Part shown: positions 1 through 11,652 of the stretch, piece after piece
How the letters are laid out: every line of letters begins with the position of its first letter
Position numbering within the stretch: the stretch's first letter is position 1
Assembly (NCBI GenBank): GCA_021234155.1
Contig: JAJEKV010000002.1
Coordinates: 40,725,841 to 40,789,840, forward strand
Length of the DNA: 64,000 nt
Direction of reading: 5' to 3'
From: Isoetes taiwanensis
Lineage: Eukaryota > Streptophyta > Lycopodiopsida > Isoetales > Isoetaceae
Position numbers and translations under genes: made by a program
The notes under the pieces: generated by a model
The model's input: only the letters and a program-made list of their open reading frames with translations
What the model was told of the DNA's origin: nothing
Database searches by the model: none

Positions 1-178
1 TTCTCATGGGCAGACACATTGAATTGTTTAAGTCTTCATGCAGCATAGGTTACAACATTCAGCAACTTGTGAGTTCACTTGGATCACTGTCTGCTCACTT
101 GCATTCTAAATGCAATCACTGCCACTGCTTCTCATGATTGCACTATAGACTTATAAAGCTGAAAACTTATCAATTCAG

Positions 179-594
179 ACCCTTATATTTTGGGAGAAGG
201 TAAGCTTGTTCATGCTCATTCCATAATCAGGAACCTAAATTCAGATATGATCGTTCAAAATGCTCTTATAACTATGTATAACAAGTGCAGAAGCCTAGCA
301 CCTGCACATGGCATATTTATTAGGATGCCCAAGAAAAGTTCAATTTCCTGGACCCTGTTACTTGTAACATACCTTGAGAATGGTTATGCCAGGGAAGCTC
401 AGCAACTCTTTCAACAAATGCAATTCCAAGGTTGCTGTAGCATCTTTCTTTAATTCCACTTTGGAAACTGTTGTTTGCTATCCTTTTCTATCATTTGCAA
501 GTCTATCAACTTGAAAAGAGCATCGATAAAAATGCTCCACCGTTGCAAAGTATGTTTTGCTCAAAGGAAAGTGTCTAAATCTATAGGCACTGAG
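179..594 (+). pseudogene. PPR-protein fragment, duplicated copy
   Basis: An open stretch at 190-453 reads as pentatricopeptide repeats: GKLVHAHSIIR, then ALITMYNKCRSLAPAHGIF, then SWTLLLVTYLENGYAREAQQ. This is the alternating pattern of plant PPR proteins, which bind organellar RNA. The block is the same as 39,548-39,963 over 416 bp, with one difference seen (T at 384, G at 39,753, synonymous). It has no start context, no upstream PPR array and no E or DYW tail, so I read it as a recently duplicated gene piece. Identity as PPR is fairly sure; function is unlikely. Confidence 0.7.
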
Positions 595-849
595 TCTGCA
601 GAAAGTATTGTTGATCATGGATTGTTTTATTTTACCGAGACATTGCAGGATCACCTAAAAACTACTTGTACATCTAAAACAGGTCGCCAAGTTTCTCTTG
701 GAGCAGCTTACTTGGATCTGACCATGGTGGCAGATTCTATTTTGTATGAAGGAGTTTCAGCATACCATCAATGGAATTTGCGGGGAGTTGTGTTGTGCCA
801 ACATAGAAGTGGAACTATTATAAATTATTCATTAATTGACAGCACCTAG
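475..849 (+). other. Unrecognised ORF spanning a duplication border
   Basis: A 124-codon open frame. Its first 40 or so codons lie in the 416-bp block shared with 39.8-40.0 kb; the rest (after 594) is unique here. I recognise no domain. The frame crosses the junction of two unrelated pieces, so it is probably fortuitous. Confidence 0.15.
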
Positions 850-1798
850 CTTTATAGAGTGAAGTTATTTACTGGTATCTAACCTGGCTGTGTATTTTCT
901 AAGGATTTTGTTGTGGGTTCTACGTTTCTAGTAAATGATTGTTTCGTCTTTTAAAGCTCTATAATTTTCTTTTACAATGAAACAAATCAACAGCCCAATT
1001 TTCTGCATTTTAGCTGGGCAGCAAAAGAAAGATGTAATGGTCCTTGGTATCGGATGGGACAAAACACAACGGCGTATAATAGGGCATTAATAATTTGGAC
1101 GTATCTGGGCAAGAATAATTGGAATAGAATTGGCTAAACACGAGTAGAAGGGTAATTCAACATGGCTAAACACAAGTAGAAGGGTAATTCAACATGTTAT
1201 CACGTCATAGAACTGGTCAAGTATGAAATAACAAGGGGGGTGATTGATTTTGAGGCATTTATGATTTATCTTTGGGTTTGTCGAATCCCATCCCATTATT
1301 CCTATAAGCTACGATTTCGCATAGATGTTAAAATTCCGTCCGTCGTCATCGTCTATAAATAGTTCATTCTTGGCAACTTTTGTACAATATTTTAATAGGA
1401 AAAGAAGGGTACCAGGAAAAATGGCACTGGTTTCTAGAGTAGCAATGCAACATAGCCCTTTATTGCTTTGTTTGGTATGTACATTCCTTCAGCCCTACCT
1501 TGTACTTCAAGAAATAATATACCACAATAAATGATCACATTTTTGGTTTGTTTTTGCTACTCTTTTGACAACTAACGATCACTACAATCCTTTCCACATA
1601 GTGCGTTGGAGATACATATCCAAGGCAAGATAAAGCAAAGCAAACATTTGTTAATTTGGAGCAAATACGTCACATCAACATATCTAACTTTACTTTACTT
1701 TACTTTATTAATCATGCCATTTGAGACCCAACAAGGCCTATATGGCAAAACAGATACAATGGTTTAGCATAGATGCTACTCATTCCATATCTACAGTT
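850..1798. other. AT-rich stretch without a gene
   Basis: No coding region is supported. It holds the 32-bp tandem duplication at 1,131-1,194 and only short open frames without recognisable motifs. Confidence 0.5.
1131..1194. repeat. 32-bp tandem duplication
   Basis: Two adjacent 32-bp units (1,131-1,162 and 1,163-1,194) differ at one base (cacgag versus cacaag). A simple local duplication. Confidence 0.85.
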
Positions 1799-2074
1799 TT
1801 AAGAATCAAAATCAAAATTAAAAACACCCTGTTTTTGCAGATTTTCCATGTGTTCGTAAAGCTTGATCACCTCCGTTCTTTCCTTGTATACATGTTTTAC
1901 ATATGCACTGAGTACTCGTGGATCAATGCATAGTAGTTCTTGCAAGTTATTGCACGAGATACCAAAATTCTGCCTAATGTGATCATAAGATGGACATTCT
2001 AGAAATGCATGAGACTCACTTTCAACCTTTGGAGATGCCAAACAACAGGGGCATAATCGATCAGATTGGGGAAA
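1799..2074 (-). pseudogene. LINE reverse-transcriptase C-terminal zinc-finger remnant
   Basis: On the minus strand the frame reads RLCPCC, then about ten residues, then ESESHAFLECPSYDHIR, followed by a leucine-rich tail. A CPxC pair followed by ESHxFLECP and HIR is the zf-RVT type ending of plant non-LTR (LINE) ORF2 proteins, downstream of the reverse transcriptase. Nothing upstream encodes RT, and a stop occurs shortly 5' of the CPCC pair. This is therefore a small remnant of an old insertion. The family call rests on the short motif only. Confidence 0.5.
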
Positions 2075-2151
2075 TCATTACGCATCAATTTTTCTAACTA
2101 TAACGATATCGTTGTGGAAAATGTGCTTGCCGATATGTGTAAGCATGCAAG

Positions 2152-2220
2152 CACTATGATAGGGGGATATGTACATATTGCATGAAAACACTATAATAGG
2201 GGGATACGTACAGATTGCAG
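2152..2220. repeat. Imperfect tandem repeat
   Basis: Two near-copies of a 32- to 37-bp unit beginning cactat(g/a)atagggggata. Just downstream (2,300-2,410) a second set of near-repeats contains ttgtagtagc and aatgtggc motifs. No gene is seen here. Confidence 0.6.
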
Positions 2221-2525
2221 ATGGCAAGGAAGCTCTGGTCATGTTTGCTAGAATGTAGAGGGCATTTGTGCATCCTAATTTGTAACCTTTATTAGCTTAC
2301 TAAATGAATGTGGCCTTGTAGTAGCATTAGCATTGGGGTGAAACCTTTATTAGCTTTGAGAAATGTGGCCTTGTAGCAACTTTGAGGAATGTGGCTTTGT
2401 AGTAGCTTTGGGGTGTGAAAAATTGGTCTATGTTTGTTTTTTGTTAAGCTATATATTATGGTGGGATGATTATCGATACATCTCTATGCGGGCACAAGTT
2501 TTTCGCCATGTATGCTTGATGAAAA

Positions 2526-2552
2526 GCCCAGAGTGCTGGGCAATTTTTCTAG
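2526..2552 (+). mobile_element. Helitron-type 3' terminus
   Basis: A GC-rich hairpin (GCCCAG, loop AGTG, CTGGGC; 2,526-2,541) is followed by AATTTTT and CTAG at 2,549-2,552, then T. Helitrons end in a hairpin about 10-12 nt before CTRR and insert before a T. The same hairpin core recurs at 11,573-11,602 and 22,568-22,595. The matching 5' TC end was not found, so the extent of this element is unknown. Confidence 0.55.
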
Positions 2553-2811
2553 TCATCATATAATATTGGAACAGATAATATATTACTACGGTGTTGTTGC
2601 ATTATACTAGAGAGTTCATGTTTCATGAGATTCTAATGTCTTTGCCAAGCATTTGGAAGATGGAAACTACATTTTTTTATTTTATAACTGGAAATTAACG
2701 CTGCTTTTGATGACATTGATATAAGGAACTTTATTACAAATTACAAAAGCAAAAGAACATCATCAAAACATGTAATTTCTATAAAAAATAATCAAACGTG
2801 CTTTTGACTAG

Positions 2812-2950
2812 TTTTTTTTTTTTTATTGAAGGCATGGTTGGTGGGACTTGCACCCACCTACATCTCCCACCCAATGGTAGTCAGTGGGTTTTAAACCCTG
2901 GTGGGGATTACCCCAGTTCAAGGCCTTACCACTAGACCACCACCGCGATG
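2812..2950 (-). mobile_element. tRNA-derived SINE
   Basis: Read on the minus strand, TGGTCTAGTGG (2,929-2,939) is a perfect pol III A box (TRGYNNARNGG). GTTTAAAAC (2,888-2,896) is a one-mismatch B box about 33 nt further on. The element ends in a 13-nt poly(A), seen as T at 2,812-2,824. This order (A box, B box, unrelated body, A tail) defines a tRNA-derived SINE. Exact 5' end and target duplication were not resolved. Confidence 0.7.
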
Positions 2951-3059
2951 GGCCACATTTAAGTTCAACAATGCCCACAAATGCAATCTCCTTCTACTAA
3001 AACTAAATCTATATGGTTGAATAGCCTTTGTTAGATTCTAATATTGGGTTCTTAATTAA

Positions 3060-4470
3060 CTTATAGGTTGCAAGCTTGCAAGCAAAATAGTGCCAGAGAA
3101 CCGTTGTCAATGTGATCGAGGAGTATTTGGGCAGGCTTAAGGACTACAGTGGCCTCCAGAGCACTCTAGGAAAGGCATGTTTTTAGTCTGTCAAACATTC
3201 TTTTATAATCCTCTATGCACATAAACTAGGTTTCTTTCTGTACAATGAAAAACCTATTATAGTGTCGGTAATGCTATAACTTTGTGGTTCTATTTTTTTG
3301 CTTGACTTTGCTTATGAAAAAACTTCGGATGACCAGGCTTCCAAGGGAGAACCATCTTGCCCATTGGAGATGTTCAACATGAGTTCTGATACTAAGCTAT
3401 TTGCTTGTCTTCTCTTCAATTCGATTCGGCAAGAAACAGTTGTATGGCTATGATATTACTTATCCAAGTTAAGACATGTGGCAATGTGTGTGTGATGCTT
3501 TGGTTCTAGGCAATCATCTTTTTTTAACATATTCTTATGCTTCAATGAGTAAGTTATAATAAATTGTAATATCGCTCAACATGACAATGACAATGACGAT
3601 GACAATGACAAGTTCAAAAACATGATATTTGATCACATTCATCTTCCTTGATATATTAGCATGATGAATTTATCTACACTCGATTAGGGTTATGCACTCA
3701 AGAATATAAAACTGTTTTTAGCTTCAATGTGAGCAAGCATCACACGAGGCTCAGCACGCCTATTGCATCTGGTCTATGAAGATGCATCTGGTCTCTGGAG
3801 ACGTTGCAACAATCTTTGCAATTTAGGAGCAAGTTTGGTTTCCACATTTAAGTTCAACAATGCCCACAAATGCAATCTCCTTCTACTAAAAATCTTGACA
3901 GTAATACGCGTGCTGCTCTCTTTTCCTTTGGGTCTCATAGGCCAATTGGTCTTCGTGGACGATAAAAAATCTATTTTATTATATTCTTCTACTAAAACTG
4001 AATCTATATGGTTGGATAGCCTCTGTTAGATTCTAATATTGGGTTCTTAATTAACATAGGTGTCTTCTCTTCAATTCGATTCGATAAAAAACAGTTGTGT
4101 GGCTTTGATATTAGATATCCAAGATAAGACATATGGCGATATATGTGTGAGGCTCTATATCTCAACATAAGCAAACTGCAGAGAAATGTTTTGCATAGTT
4201 GGCTGAGGCAGATCTTCTCAATAGGGCAAGTACCTAGACCATATCGCCCATAGATGTGAATTCAAGCATCAAGCATCAAGAGATGCTTTGGGTCTAGACA
4301 AGCATCATTTTTTAACATTTTATGCATCAAGAGTAGTAGAGGGTAACATTGCTTAACATGACAATGACAAGTTCAAGAATATGATATTTGATCACATTCA
4401 TCTTCCTTGATATATTGTAGCATCGATCAATTTATCTACGCCCCATGAGGGTTATCCCCTTGAGTCTCAC
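3060..4470. repeat. Dispersed repeat family R, two partial copies
   Basis: The block at 3,606-3,852 closely matches 34,600-34,845 and 37,972-38,218. A second, degraded unit occupies about 4,060-4,470. A shorter sequence (agttcaacaatgcccacaaa and what follows) occurs at 2,957-3,055 and again, interrupted, at 3,851-4,055. No long ORF is present. An exon-like piece at 3,063-3,175 translates to EEYLGRLKDYSGLQSTLGK, which I do not recognise. The nature of R (old LTR or captured DNA) is unclear. Confidence 0.6.
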
Positions 4471-4812
4471 ATCGCCCATTCGAGTTGCCCGGCATTCGAC
4501 ATCGATCTTGCGGATCCGCTCCTTAGTGCGGTCGGACTTGCCCCTACATTTTTGATGAACACGCCGAATGATGCGACGCTGCTCTTCGTTACATTCGGTA
4601 TTTTTTTGGATCTACGAGCTCACCTTTGCCCCGCCCAAAATAATCTTTGCCGATCATGAGTGTATATATATTTGTGTGTTTTAACATATTGGAACAGGTT
4701 TGTCGGCGGGGTGATTCTTTTCCGCATTTTTCCTTTTCGGAAAACCCTTTTGTTTCTCTTTTTTTTAATCCCCCCCTAGTAATCCACTTGCTGCGCTTTT
4801 GTATCTGCTCAG

Positions 4813-4893
4813 GTACAAACTGGATTTGGAGCTACAATTTCAATGCTACCTCTGTTAGAATTGGATCAGCATAACATTCCTCTGCTTGCTAAG
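4813..4893 (+). other. Orphan exon-like segment, 27 codons
   Basis: Exactly 27 open codons lie between a 3' splice-like CAG (ends 4,812) and a donor-like GTAAAA (starts 4,894). They read VQTGFGATISM, then LPLLELDQHNIPLLAK. The composition is protein-like and in phase 0. No neighbouring exons were found, and I do not recognise the parent. It may be a gene fragment carried by a transposon. Confidence 0.3.
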
Positions 4894-6603
4894 GTAAAAC
4901 TTCTACTCATGCACTATATAAGAAATTGGCTTAACAAGATACCTTATAGCATAATGTTTATGATCCTTCCTGGGAAGTACAATAGCATAGTAGTAGAAAT
5001 GATTGGCTAGAAAAATAGAAAGCCAAGCAAAGCCCAGAAGTAGACAATCACCGAGGGTTTCAATAAGAAAGGAGGTAAGCCACAATGAAACTCAACGTCA
5101 GAGATTTATTAACTGGAATAAAAACCCTGCCCTTTCGGGTTTTCGGGGAAAATCATGGAGATAAATAGCATACCAGGAGCCACACAAGTCCATCATTTGA
5201 CAATAATCCTTGTGCATCCGCAGTCTTTACATAACAATTGCAAACTACAAATGGCCATGAGAGCTTGACATAGTAAGAAGTCGTTGAAAAAATCATCCAT
5301 AGTTATGAAGCCAAGATTCCACTTCAAATGCGGCTTAAATTAGATGTCCATAGTCATGAAGTCATGGCCCAATTCAAATGCGACTTGAATAGATTTAAAA
5401 GAACAAAAAACTTAAAAATGAAACTTGTTAAGGAACTATTAGTTATGTCAAAATCCGTAAACAAGCATACGAGAAAATATATTGAGTTCGAAAAGCAAGA
5501 ACTGAGCAAGCCACCCATATAAAATGAGCATAAGCGAAGGGACGAGGAAGAACATCCACCTAGACAGGAATAACGTCTGCAAACTAGTGCGGGGAAGAAC
5601 ATCCGTCCAAACAACACAATACACAAAACGGAGCGGGGAAGAACATCTGCCTATCGAAAGATATCAAATGCAACTAAGACAGGGAAAAACATCTGCCTAT
5701 AAACTACAAATGAAGGAAAGGTAAACAAACAAGGTGAGGAGAAACAACCACACATTTCAAGTACATTGCAAAAGGGCATGAGAGGGTGGGAAAGTAGGAA
5801 GACAAAACACAAAAAGAAGGAACACTGAAGAGGAAGGCCGATGATGAAAACTTAGAACTGATGAGATATATAACCTGTGGAAAAAATGTCTCATGGAAAA
5901 AATAGACGTTCCAAAAAAGGCATAACTTTTCCAAGAATGATAATTCTATGTTGCCATAGAGGTTCGAGTCTCCGTATCTCAAAATCTGAAACCTTAAGCG
6001 AAAACGTATAGAGAGGAGTCCCAATATTTTATATTCCAAAAACTTAGGCGAACCACCCCCAGTCATAAACGACCATAATCGAAACAAGAGTCACCCAGAG
6101 GCTCCAACATACAATCTGGGCCATACGATGGACAAACCCGACAACTGCGATAGTCCAAGATGCACCTCGTTTAGAATATGTAGCACAACAACAAATTTGA
6201 GTAACAAAAAAGCAACATCGATAAATTACATTACGTCTTACATGTATACATGAATACCTTAATGGCTATCATATGAATGTTACTATCCTTTCAAATTTAC
6301 TAGACAGGATATTACAACTTCACACACAAGAACATAGCCACACATTTCTTCCATCTGCCCATATAAACCGAATATCAAGAACTTCCATTGCACTTTAATT
6401 GCATTTGTGTTGACTATACATTGGATCGGTGGTCTTCAAAAGCTTAAACTATGAGATGCATCATTCCATGATTCCTACACGTTCCACGCGCTATGACTAA
6501 TGCCCAACATCCGTGAACCTTAAACCCTTCACACTTTGACTTGCCTGGAGCTCCAGGCGCCACTGCCTAGCTGAAGGCGCCAAGCCTAAGCCCCTTGGGG
6601 GCT
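4894..6603. other. Stretch without a recognised gene
   Basis: Contains the degenerate minisatellite at 5,528-5,715 and several frames of 60-127 codons on both strands, none with a recognisable domain. About 6,550-6,603 is rich in short GC palindromes such as gcctggagctccaggc. Confidence 0.4.
5528..5715. repeat. Degenerate minisatellite, about four units
   Basis: The core (g)ggaagaacatc(c/t)(a/g)cc recurs four times, 45-55 bp apart. Between cores, tails resemble aaactacaaatg. Units are diverged, so the array is old. Confidence 0.55.
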
Positions 6604-8500
6604 AGTATCAAATCCGATGTCAACACAAATCCAAAAGGTTTCCACACCAGGGAGTTTCTACGTCAATCTAAGCCCAGTCCGGCCCCAGTTTTGCCATCAT
6701 ACCTGCATCAACAATTCTGGCTTTTGTTTGATCATCCCTGCATCAACAATTCCCAGCCCGACAGCTCCAGTATCTTTGTTCCCAGCCTGCCAGCTCCAAA
6801 TCTTTGTTCCCAGCCCAGCAGCCTCACGCTTCATCAACGGCCCCTTTACCAGGTACAGTACAGTCCGCCCCTTTGCTTTATGCTCTGCCTCCTTCGCCTT
6901 GGCTTCCTTTGCCTGTAGCAGGTGGTCAAATTTACAGGTTGGTTAATTTTCTTAGTTTAACTTTATTTGCTTTGTTAACGCCCCCTCTCGAGTCTGCTCA
7001 TTTTCAACTGGGGCTCCTACCTGCTCCATTTGTTCCCATGTCAGGTTTCAATTCTTGTTTGTCTCTAGCTTTGCTTTGGTTACCCTAGATTACTTGTTTG
7101 CTTGGCTTGATTTCATATAAGACTTTAGTTCCCGTTAATCTTTGGATTTGTTTTGGTTGCCTCAGACTTGTGGCTTGTCCAACTAGTCTGCTTCCACCTC
7201 TGCCTGGTTTCTGATGTGCTCTTGAGGGTTTTGCTTGCCCCTAATTTGATTCTACGCTACAAAACCACCAGCAGCGCATCACCACCAGTTTACCTTGATC
7301 TATTGTCCTCTATTGCTCCTTTCATATTCCTATGGCAAAGAAAGTGAACATGGCCAGAAAGGCAAATATCTCCCCGCCAATTCCACCAGCACACTCACCG
7401 AATCCGGTCAGGCATATTAACCCTATTTTCAACCCAGTAGATGCCTCTCCATCAGTACAACCCCCTTTGAACCCTCCGCCACTACCTGAGAGCTCGGACT
7501 CCCCAAGCCCGGAGGCCTTAACAATCCAACTTGAGGATATCTCATCCCAGGTCACCGTAACAGACATATCCGTGGTACTGCAGTTGAATTCAGGTTTTAC
7601 GAATGTTCAAAATCATGTTCAGGCAATCAGTCCTATCTGACGGTTCTTTTCCAGCACCGGCCAACCCTCCACACATACTGCCCGTAGATGCCATGGTACA
7701 GACTGAGGTGACAGTGGAGCAGCATTCACGTGTGGATAGGGATGCCCCCTGCCTAAAGTAGCTCAAGAGCATATGCAAGGGCCTGCGTCATGCGAGACAG
7801 ACAATGCACATTAGCCTGAGCAGGATCGTCACCTAAGCCTACGCCTCGTGGGAGTTCCCGAAACGTCTTCTGGGCTGGATATGGATGCAACGGCTCACTT
7901 CTTTACCGACACCATGTACATTATGAGTCCAGGCAACGTCACAGCGAAGAGAGTGGGTGCGGTGCTCAGCGGCCTGATCAGCCTCGCCATCTATTAATTC
8001 ATTTCTCGGTACCACGAGATAGGCATTATGTTTTGCAAAATGGAAGTCACCTCAAGGGTACGCACTTTTTGGTGCAAGAGGACCTATCTCCAGTCCAGTT
8101 AACTCGGCGGCGAGAGGAGCTATGCACAGTTCGTGAGGCCAGGCTCCAGAAGAAATGGGCGGTATATCGGGGAGGCTCGGCAATTATTCTTGACCAGTGG
8201 CCTGCAAACCCCTGGTTGGGATATTCTTAGTTTCCGAGCATGAACAGCCTTGATTTGGTTTGAGCGTTTGCTCTCAGCATGTATATTGTGTGGTGATGAA
8301 ATTTTGCCCTCTTTTGTTTTGTGTGGGGCCTAGTCCCCGTTTTGCTCGGTATATTTTGGACTTTGGTCCCATGTTCTGTCCGTCACATGTCCATATAGTG
8401 GGCTAGTTCATGAAACCGTATGTTTGTTACATATGGTTTAGATGGTTTTTGGCTTGTATTATATGAAAGTGGGTATATTTTTAGGGCATAAATGAATCTT
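6604..8500 (+). mobile_element. L1-like LINE remnant (5' part and ORF1)
   Basis: A C- and T-rich leader (6,604-7,331) precedes a proline-rich ORF1-like region (7,332-8,230). That is followed by a T- and G-rich tract resembling a LINE 3' UTR. No reverse transcriptase (ORF2) is found, so this is a deleted or ORF1-only copy. Boundaries are approximate, and no poly(A) or target duplication was identified. Confidence 0.5.
7332..8230 (+). pseudogene. LINE ORF1 (RRM-like nucleic-acid-binding) remnant
   Basis: The first frame (7,332-7,640) is a proline-rich N-terminus starting MAKKVNMARKANISPP. A second frame (7,830-7,997) gives LRLVGVPETSS, about ten residues, then FFTDTMYIMSPGNVTAKRVG. This resembles the RRM-like core of L1 ORF1 proteins (L-R-x-x-G-x-P-E, then xRVG). 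A third frame (8,033-8,230) continues with LKGTHFLVQEDLSP and KKWAVYRGGSAIILDQWP, the C-terminal domain style of the same proteins. At least two frameshifts or stops separate the parts, so it is not functional. Confidence 0.5.
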
Positions 8501-9710
8501 TTGTGTTCCTGTATTCAGGGAAGTGCTTCGGACGGGTCGGGTGTGGCGCCTCCATGGTTTAATGCAAGGCCCATCTTTAGAAGCTGCTATGGTGATGGGC
8601 AGGCTATGGGTGTCTTGAAGGTAGAGGGCAGCCAGGGCAGATGCAGTTAGGGCGGTTGCGGCTAGGGCAGATGCAGGTCGTCTTGCTGCTTCGCAGTAGT
8701 TTTGTGCTGATTGTTCAACAGTAGGGCGACTAAAAAAAGAAGCAGGGAAAGTGCTTCTGGTAGTGTCTCTGCATGTATGATAGGCTCATATCTGATGATA
8801 GCTTAATGCAGACCGATTATTCTAGCTTTGTGTTTTTAAGCAATAAGCAGGTTAAGAAGTAGCATGATTTAGCACAGTCAAAAACGACATTTGCATGATT
8901 ACATGCTCTAATGAGAAATGAGGAATGATCGCTTCGCATGAATTGTTTACCCTGACATTCCATCCTGGCAAATTCTCAAGAATTAGATATTTCTGCAGGG
9001 CGTCGCCTCCCAAATCAATGATGAGAAGTCTGAAGTGTTTATTAGAAGTAGGCAGAAGGAATTACCGGGAACCCATTAGCAAATCTTGTATTCAAGCAAA
9101 GATTCCTGCAAATATCCCTGGATGCCTTGAGGGCATTTAAAAGAACAGATTCCTGGCAATTAAGTCTCAAGTAGAGGCGTAAGGTTCATTACAAAAAGCT
9201 AGACTGTTTTGTATATGTGATGAAGCCTTTGAATGTTTTGTATATGTTTTCTATATGCAGGCGCTGTAGTGCTGCAGGAGAACATCAGGGAAGAATGCAT
9301 CAGCAATTGTAGGGAAGCAGTGTGGCCTTTGTTGTGGCAGAAGTTGGACGATTCATAGAAGCCTCATCTTTTCATTGCCCGTATATAGCATGCACCTAAC
9401 TTTAGGGATAACATGCTAAGTTTAACTAATTAATTCTATTTTAGAGTCATTGTTGTATTAGAATTGTTGCCAATGGCGGTCAAAGCCCTAAATTATAGAG
9501 CCACCTAAGCGTTTGAACGCGTGAAACGATGAGGTGTACGCTTAGGATGGCTCCAGAGGGAATATGACTCAGAATATTCCCTCATTCAAGGGCTGGCAAT
9601 TGGCTACAGGCCCTTCCAGCGATAATAAAGAGAAAATCGAGATTCAATAGCACGTTGCGGAGTGGTGTGACCTTTTAAAATGCTATCTTATCTTCTCTCT
9701 TATACACTTA
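8231..9710. other. No gene recognised; LINE 3' side and unique DNA
   Basis: The first roughly 270 bases are T- and G-rich, like a LINE 3' UTR. A small local repetition of gggcagatgcag occurs near 8,635-8,670. An imperfect palindrome with cctaagcg and cgcttagg arms lies at about 9,505-9,560. No coding frame is convincing. Confidence 0.4.
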
Positions 9711-11645
9711 GGGCCTTTTCACACGATGTCTTATAATATGGCTGTCCCATTTCATATAAGACATCATTTGTGACTCCAAAGCAAAAAATACTAAGACACA
9801 CAAATATAAGTTGTTTTCACACTACAGGGTGTCTTATATAAATGAGACACTAAGGAATACTAGTGTGAAAACCATCACAAAATAAGACCACCTTTTATTT
9901 TGAATATGATTGGTCAACAAAATAAAATAAAATATAATAAGTGGTGTCTTATTTTATGGCAGGGGAAGTCCCCCGGTATAAAATAAGACTCCATTGCCCT
10001 TACCGAACCGATCCAAACCTACCCAAACCTAAATGAGACATGTCTTATATGGTTCCGTGTGAAAACTAGTTCTTCTTAAATGTTGACATGGACCAATAGT
10101 ATGCCTTAAAATATAAGACACACTAGTCGTCGTGTGCAAAAAACCTATTCTATTCTATTAGGTTTCCAAAAGGTTGTTGGGGGGTCGTGTAACATAAGAT
10201 TTTGCAAGGTTTAGCCATGTATTCGTATCTAAAAATCGTATTTTGCTGACTCACAAATTTGGGTTTGGTTTGGCAATAGTCGGATGGGGTGTATTGGTGT
10301 TTTTGGGCAAGGGTTAATTTTTAGAAGTTTCCATGCTATTTAGGGTTTGCTATGTAGGGAGGGCGGCGTGGATATGGCGGTGGGGTTTCGCCAGAGACCG
10401 GATGCAGAAGAAGCAATGACGATTGTGAGCAGGTGTCAGCTCTTTTAGTTTCAGCAGAGACCGGATTACTGTTGCCAGGAACAGAGTTCTTAAAGAAGGC
10501 GGATCCTGCGGGTGATGCCTTCTTGCTGCACAATGTGGGAAAGCGAGATTTTTGCATGATTTTTCCTGCATCAGAGCGAGATTGTTGCATGATTCTTGTT
10601 GCCTCTAGCATGTATCAAGCTCTGAGGAAGCGGATTCATTGCTTTTCATGGGAAGGCATTGGTACTGCCGTCTTATAGCAGGGGGTTCAAATCCCCATTC
10701 TTATGGCTGTTTGTTTTGTCCATTTTCAGATTCTTATGGCTGGATGTCGTATAGATGAGCATGTGCTTGTGAATGACACACAGGATTCTGTATGTGTTCT
10801 TGCAATTTTTTCTAGTGTTCTTAAGGAGGTTCCCATTCACATCTGACATTCTGGTGCCGATTGAGATCGGTGGGGTTCAAATCCCCATTCTTAGATGCAA
10901 ACATGTGTATGGAAATAAGTTGTCCTGTTCTATTTTGAAGAAGTGTGTGCATGAGCATGTTCTTCTGAAGTTCAGAGGACGGCTTTGTGGCGTGCAAAGG
11001 CTTCTTCTTATCTGCTGCTGTGGTGTGACCAGCTAGTTTTGTAAGTGCAGAGGCTTCTTCTAAGTGCAGAGGCTTCTTCAAGAGCTCCTCCCGCACAGCA
11101 GCAATGGAGGTTGCAGAGTCTCTTTGTAATAGATCTTTGCTTCTTTCTTACTGTTGTTGTGTATGTACCTCGTTGACTTGAATGGAATACGTTGTAGTGA
11201 ACCTTAGGATGACGTGGAAATTGGGGTTTGACCCCATCTTGACTTGCAAGGGACGGCTGCATTTTGTGCATTGGGAATATCACATGGAATATTCACATAA
11301 TCAATGGTTGAGATTTAGCGATTATAGGATTTAGCGATTATAGGTTTTTTGCAATTAATCTTTGCAAAAAACCTATTCTATTCTATAAATTAATCTTGGA
11401 ATGAAAGGGGAGTGAACGTGGCCTGTTTGACATATGAAAAAATTTCCACATATGGACATATGAAAAAAATATTTGCCAACGTAATCCTTAGACTTTTAGT
11501 TTTAAAGTGAGGAGATAATTAAGATCCTCCTCAATTATGCGTAGGCTCTACGAAAATACACGCCCTACTTATGCCCGGCAATGCCGGGCACACGTTTACT
11601 AGTATGCCTTAAAATATAAGACACACTAGTCGTGTGAAAAGCCCC
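9711..11645. mobile_element. PIF/Harbinger-like (Tourist-type) TIR element with internal insertion
   Basis: The left end GGGCCTTTTCACACGA (9,711) pairs with the right end TCGTGTGAAAAGCCCC (ends 11,645). Both are flanked by TTA (9,708-9,710 and 11,646-11,648), the target duplication expected for PIF/Harbinger MITEs. The right terminal about 33 bp (from tatgccttaaaatataagac) also occurs internally at 10,099, where a degraded end (tcgtgtgcaaaa) follows. The 9,711-10,145 part thus looks like a complete short MITE, and 10,146-11,602 like a later insertion. Only short frames are inside. It lies a few bases from the 3' end of the P450 gene. Confidence 0.55.
11573..11602 (+). mobile_element. Helitron-type 3' terminus
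   Basis: A 7-bp stem hairpin (GCCCGGC, loop AAT, GCCGGGC; 11,573-11,589), then nine bases, then CTAG at 11,599-11,602 and T. It closely matches the proven Helitron end at 22,568-22,595. The 5' end is not identified. The body would be the noncoding 10.1-11.6 kb DNA, which includes tandem copies of gtgcagaggcttcttc at about 11,045-11,083. Confidence 0.6.
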
Positions 11646-11652
11646 TTACACG

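Noticed and set aside
3763-4029. ORF with KSILLYSSTKTESIWLDSLC as a copia RNase H motif
   Set aside because: Weak similarity only; it lies in noncoding repeat R with no neighbouring copia domains.
6540-6605. Hairpin agccccttgggggct directly followed by AG and T, as a further Helitron end
   Set aside because: There is no 10-12-nt spacer between hairpin and CTAG and no similarity to the other three termini.
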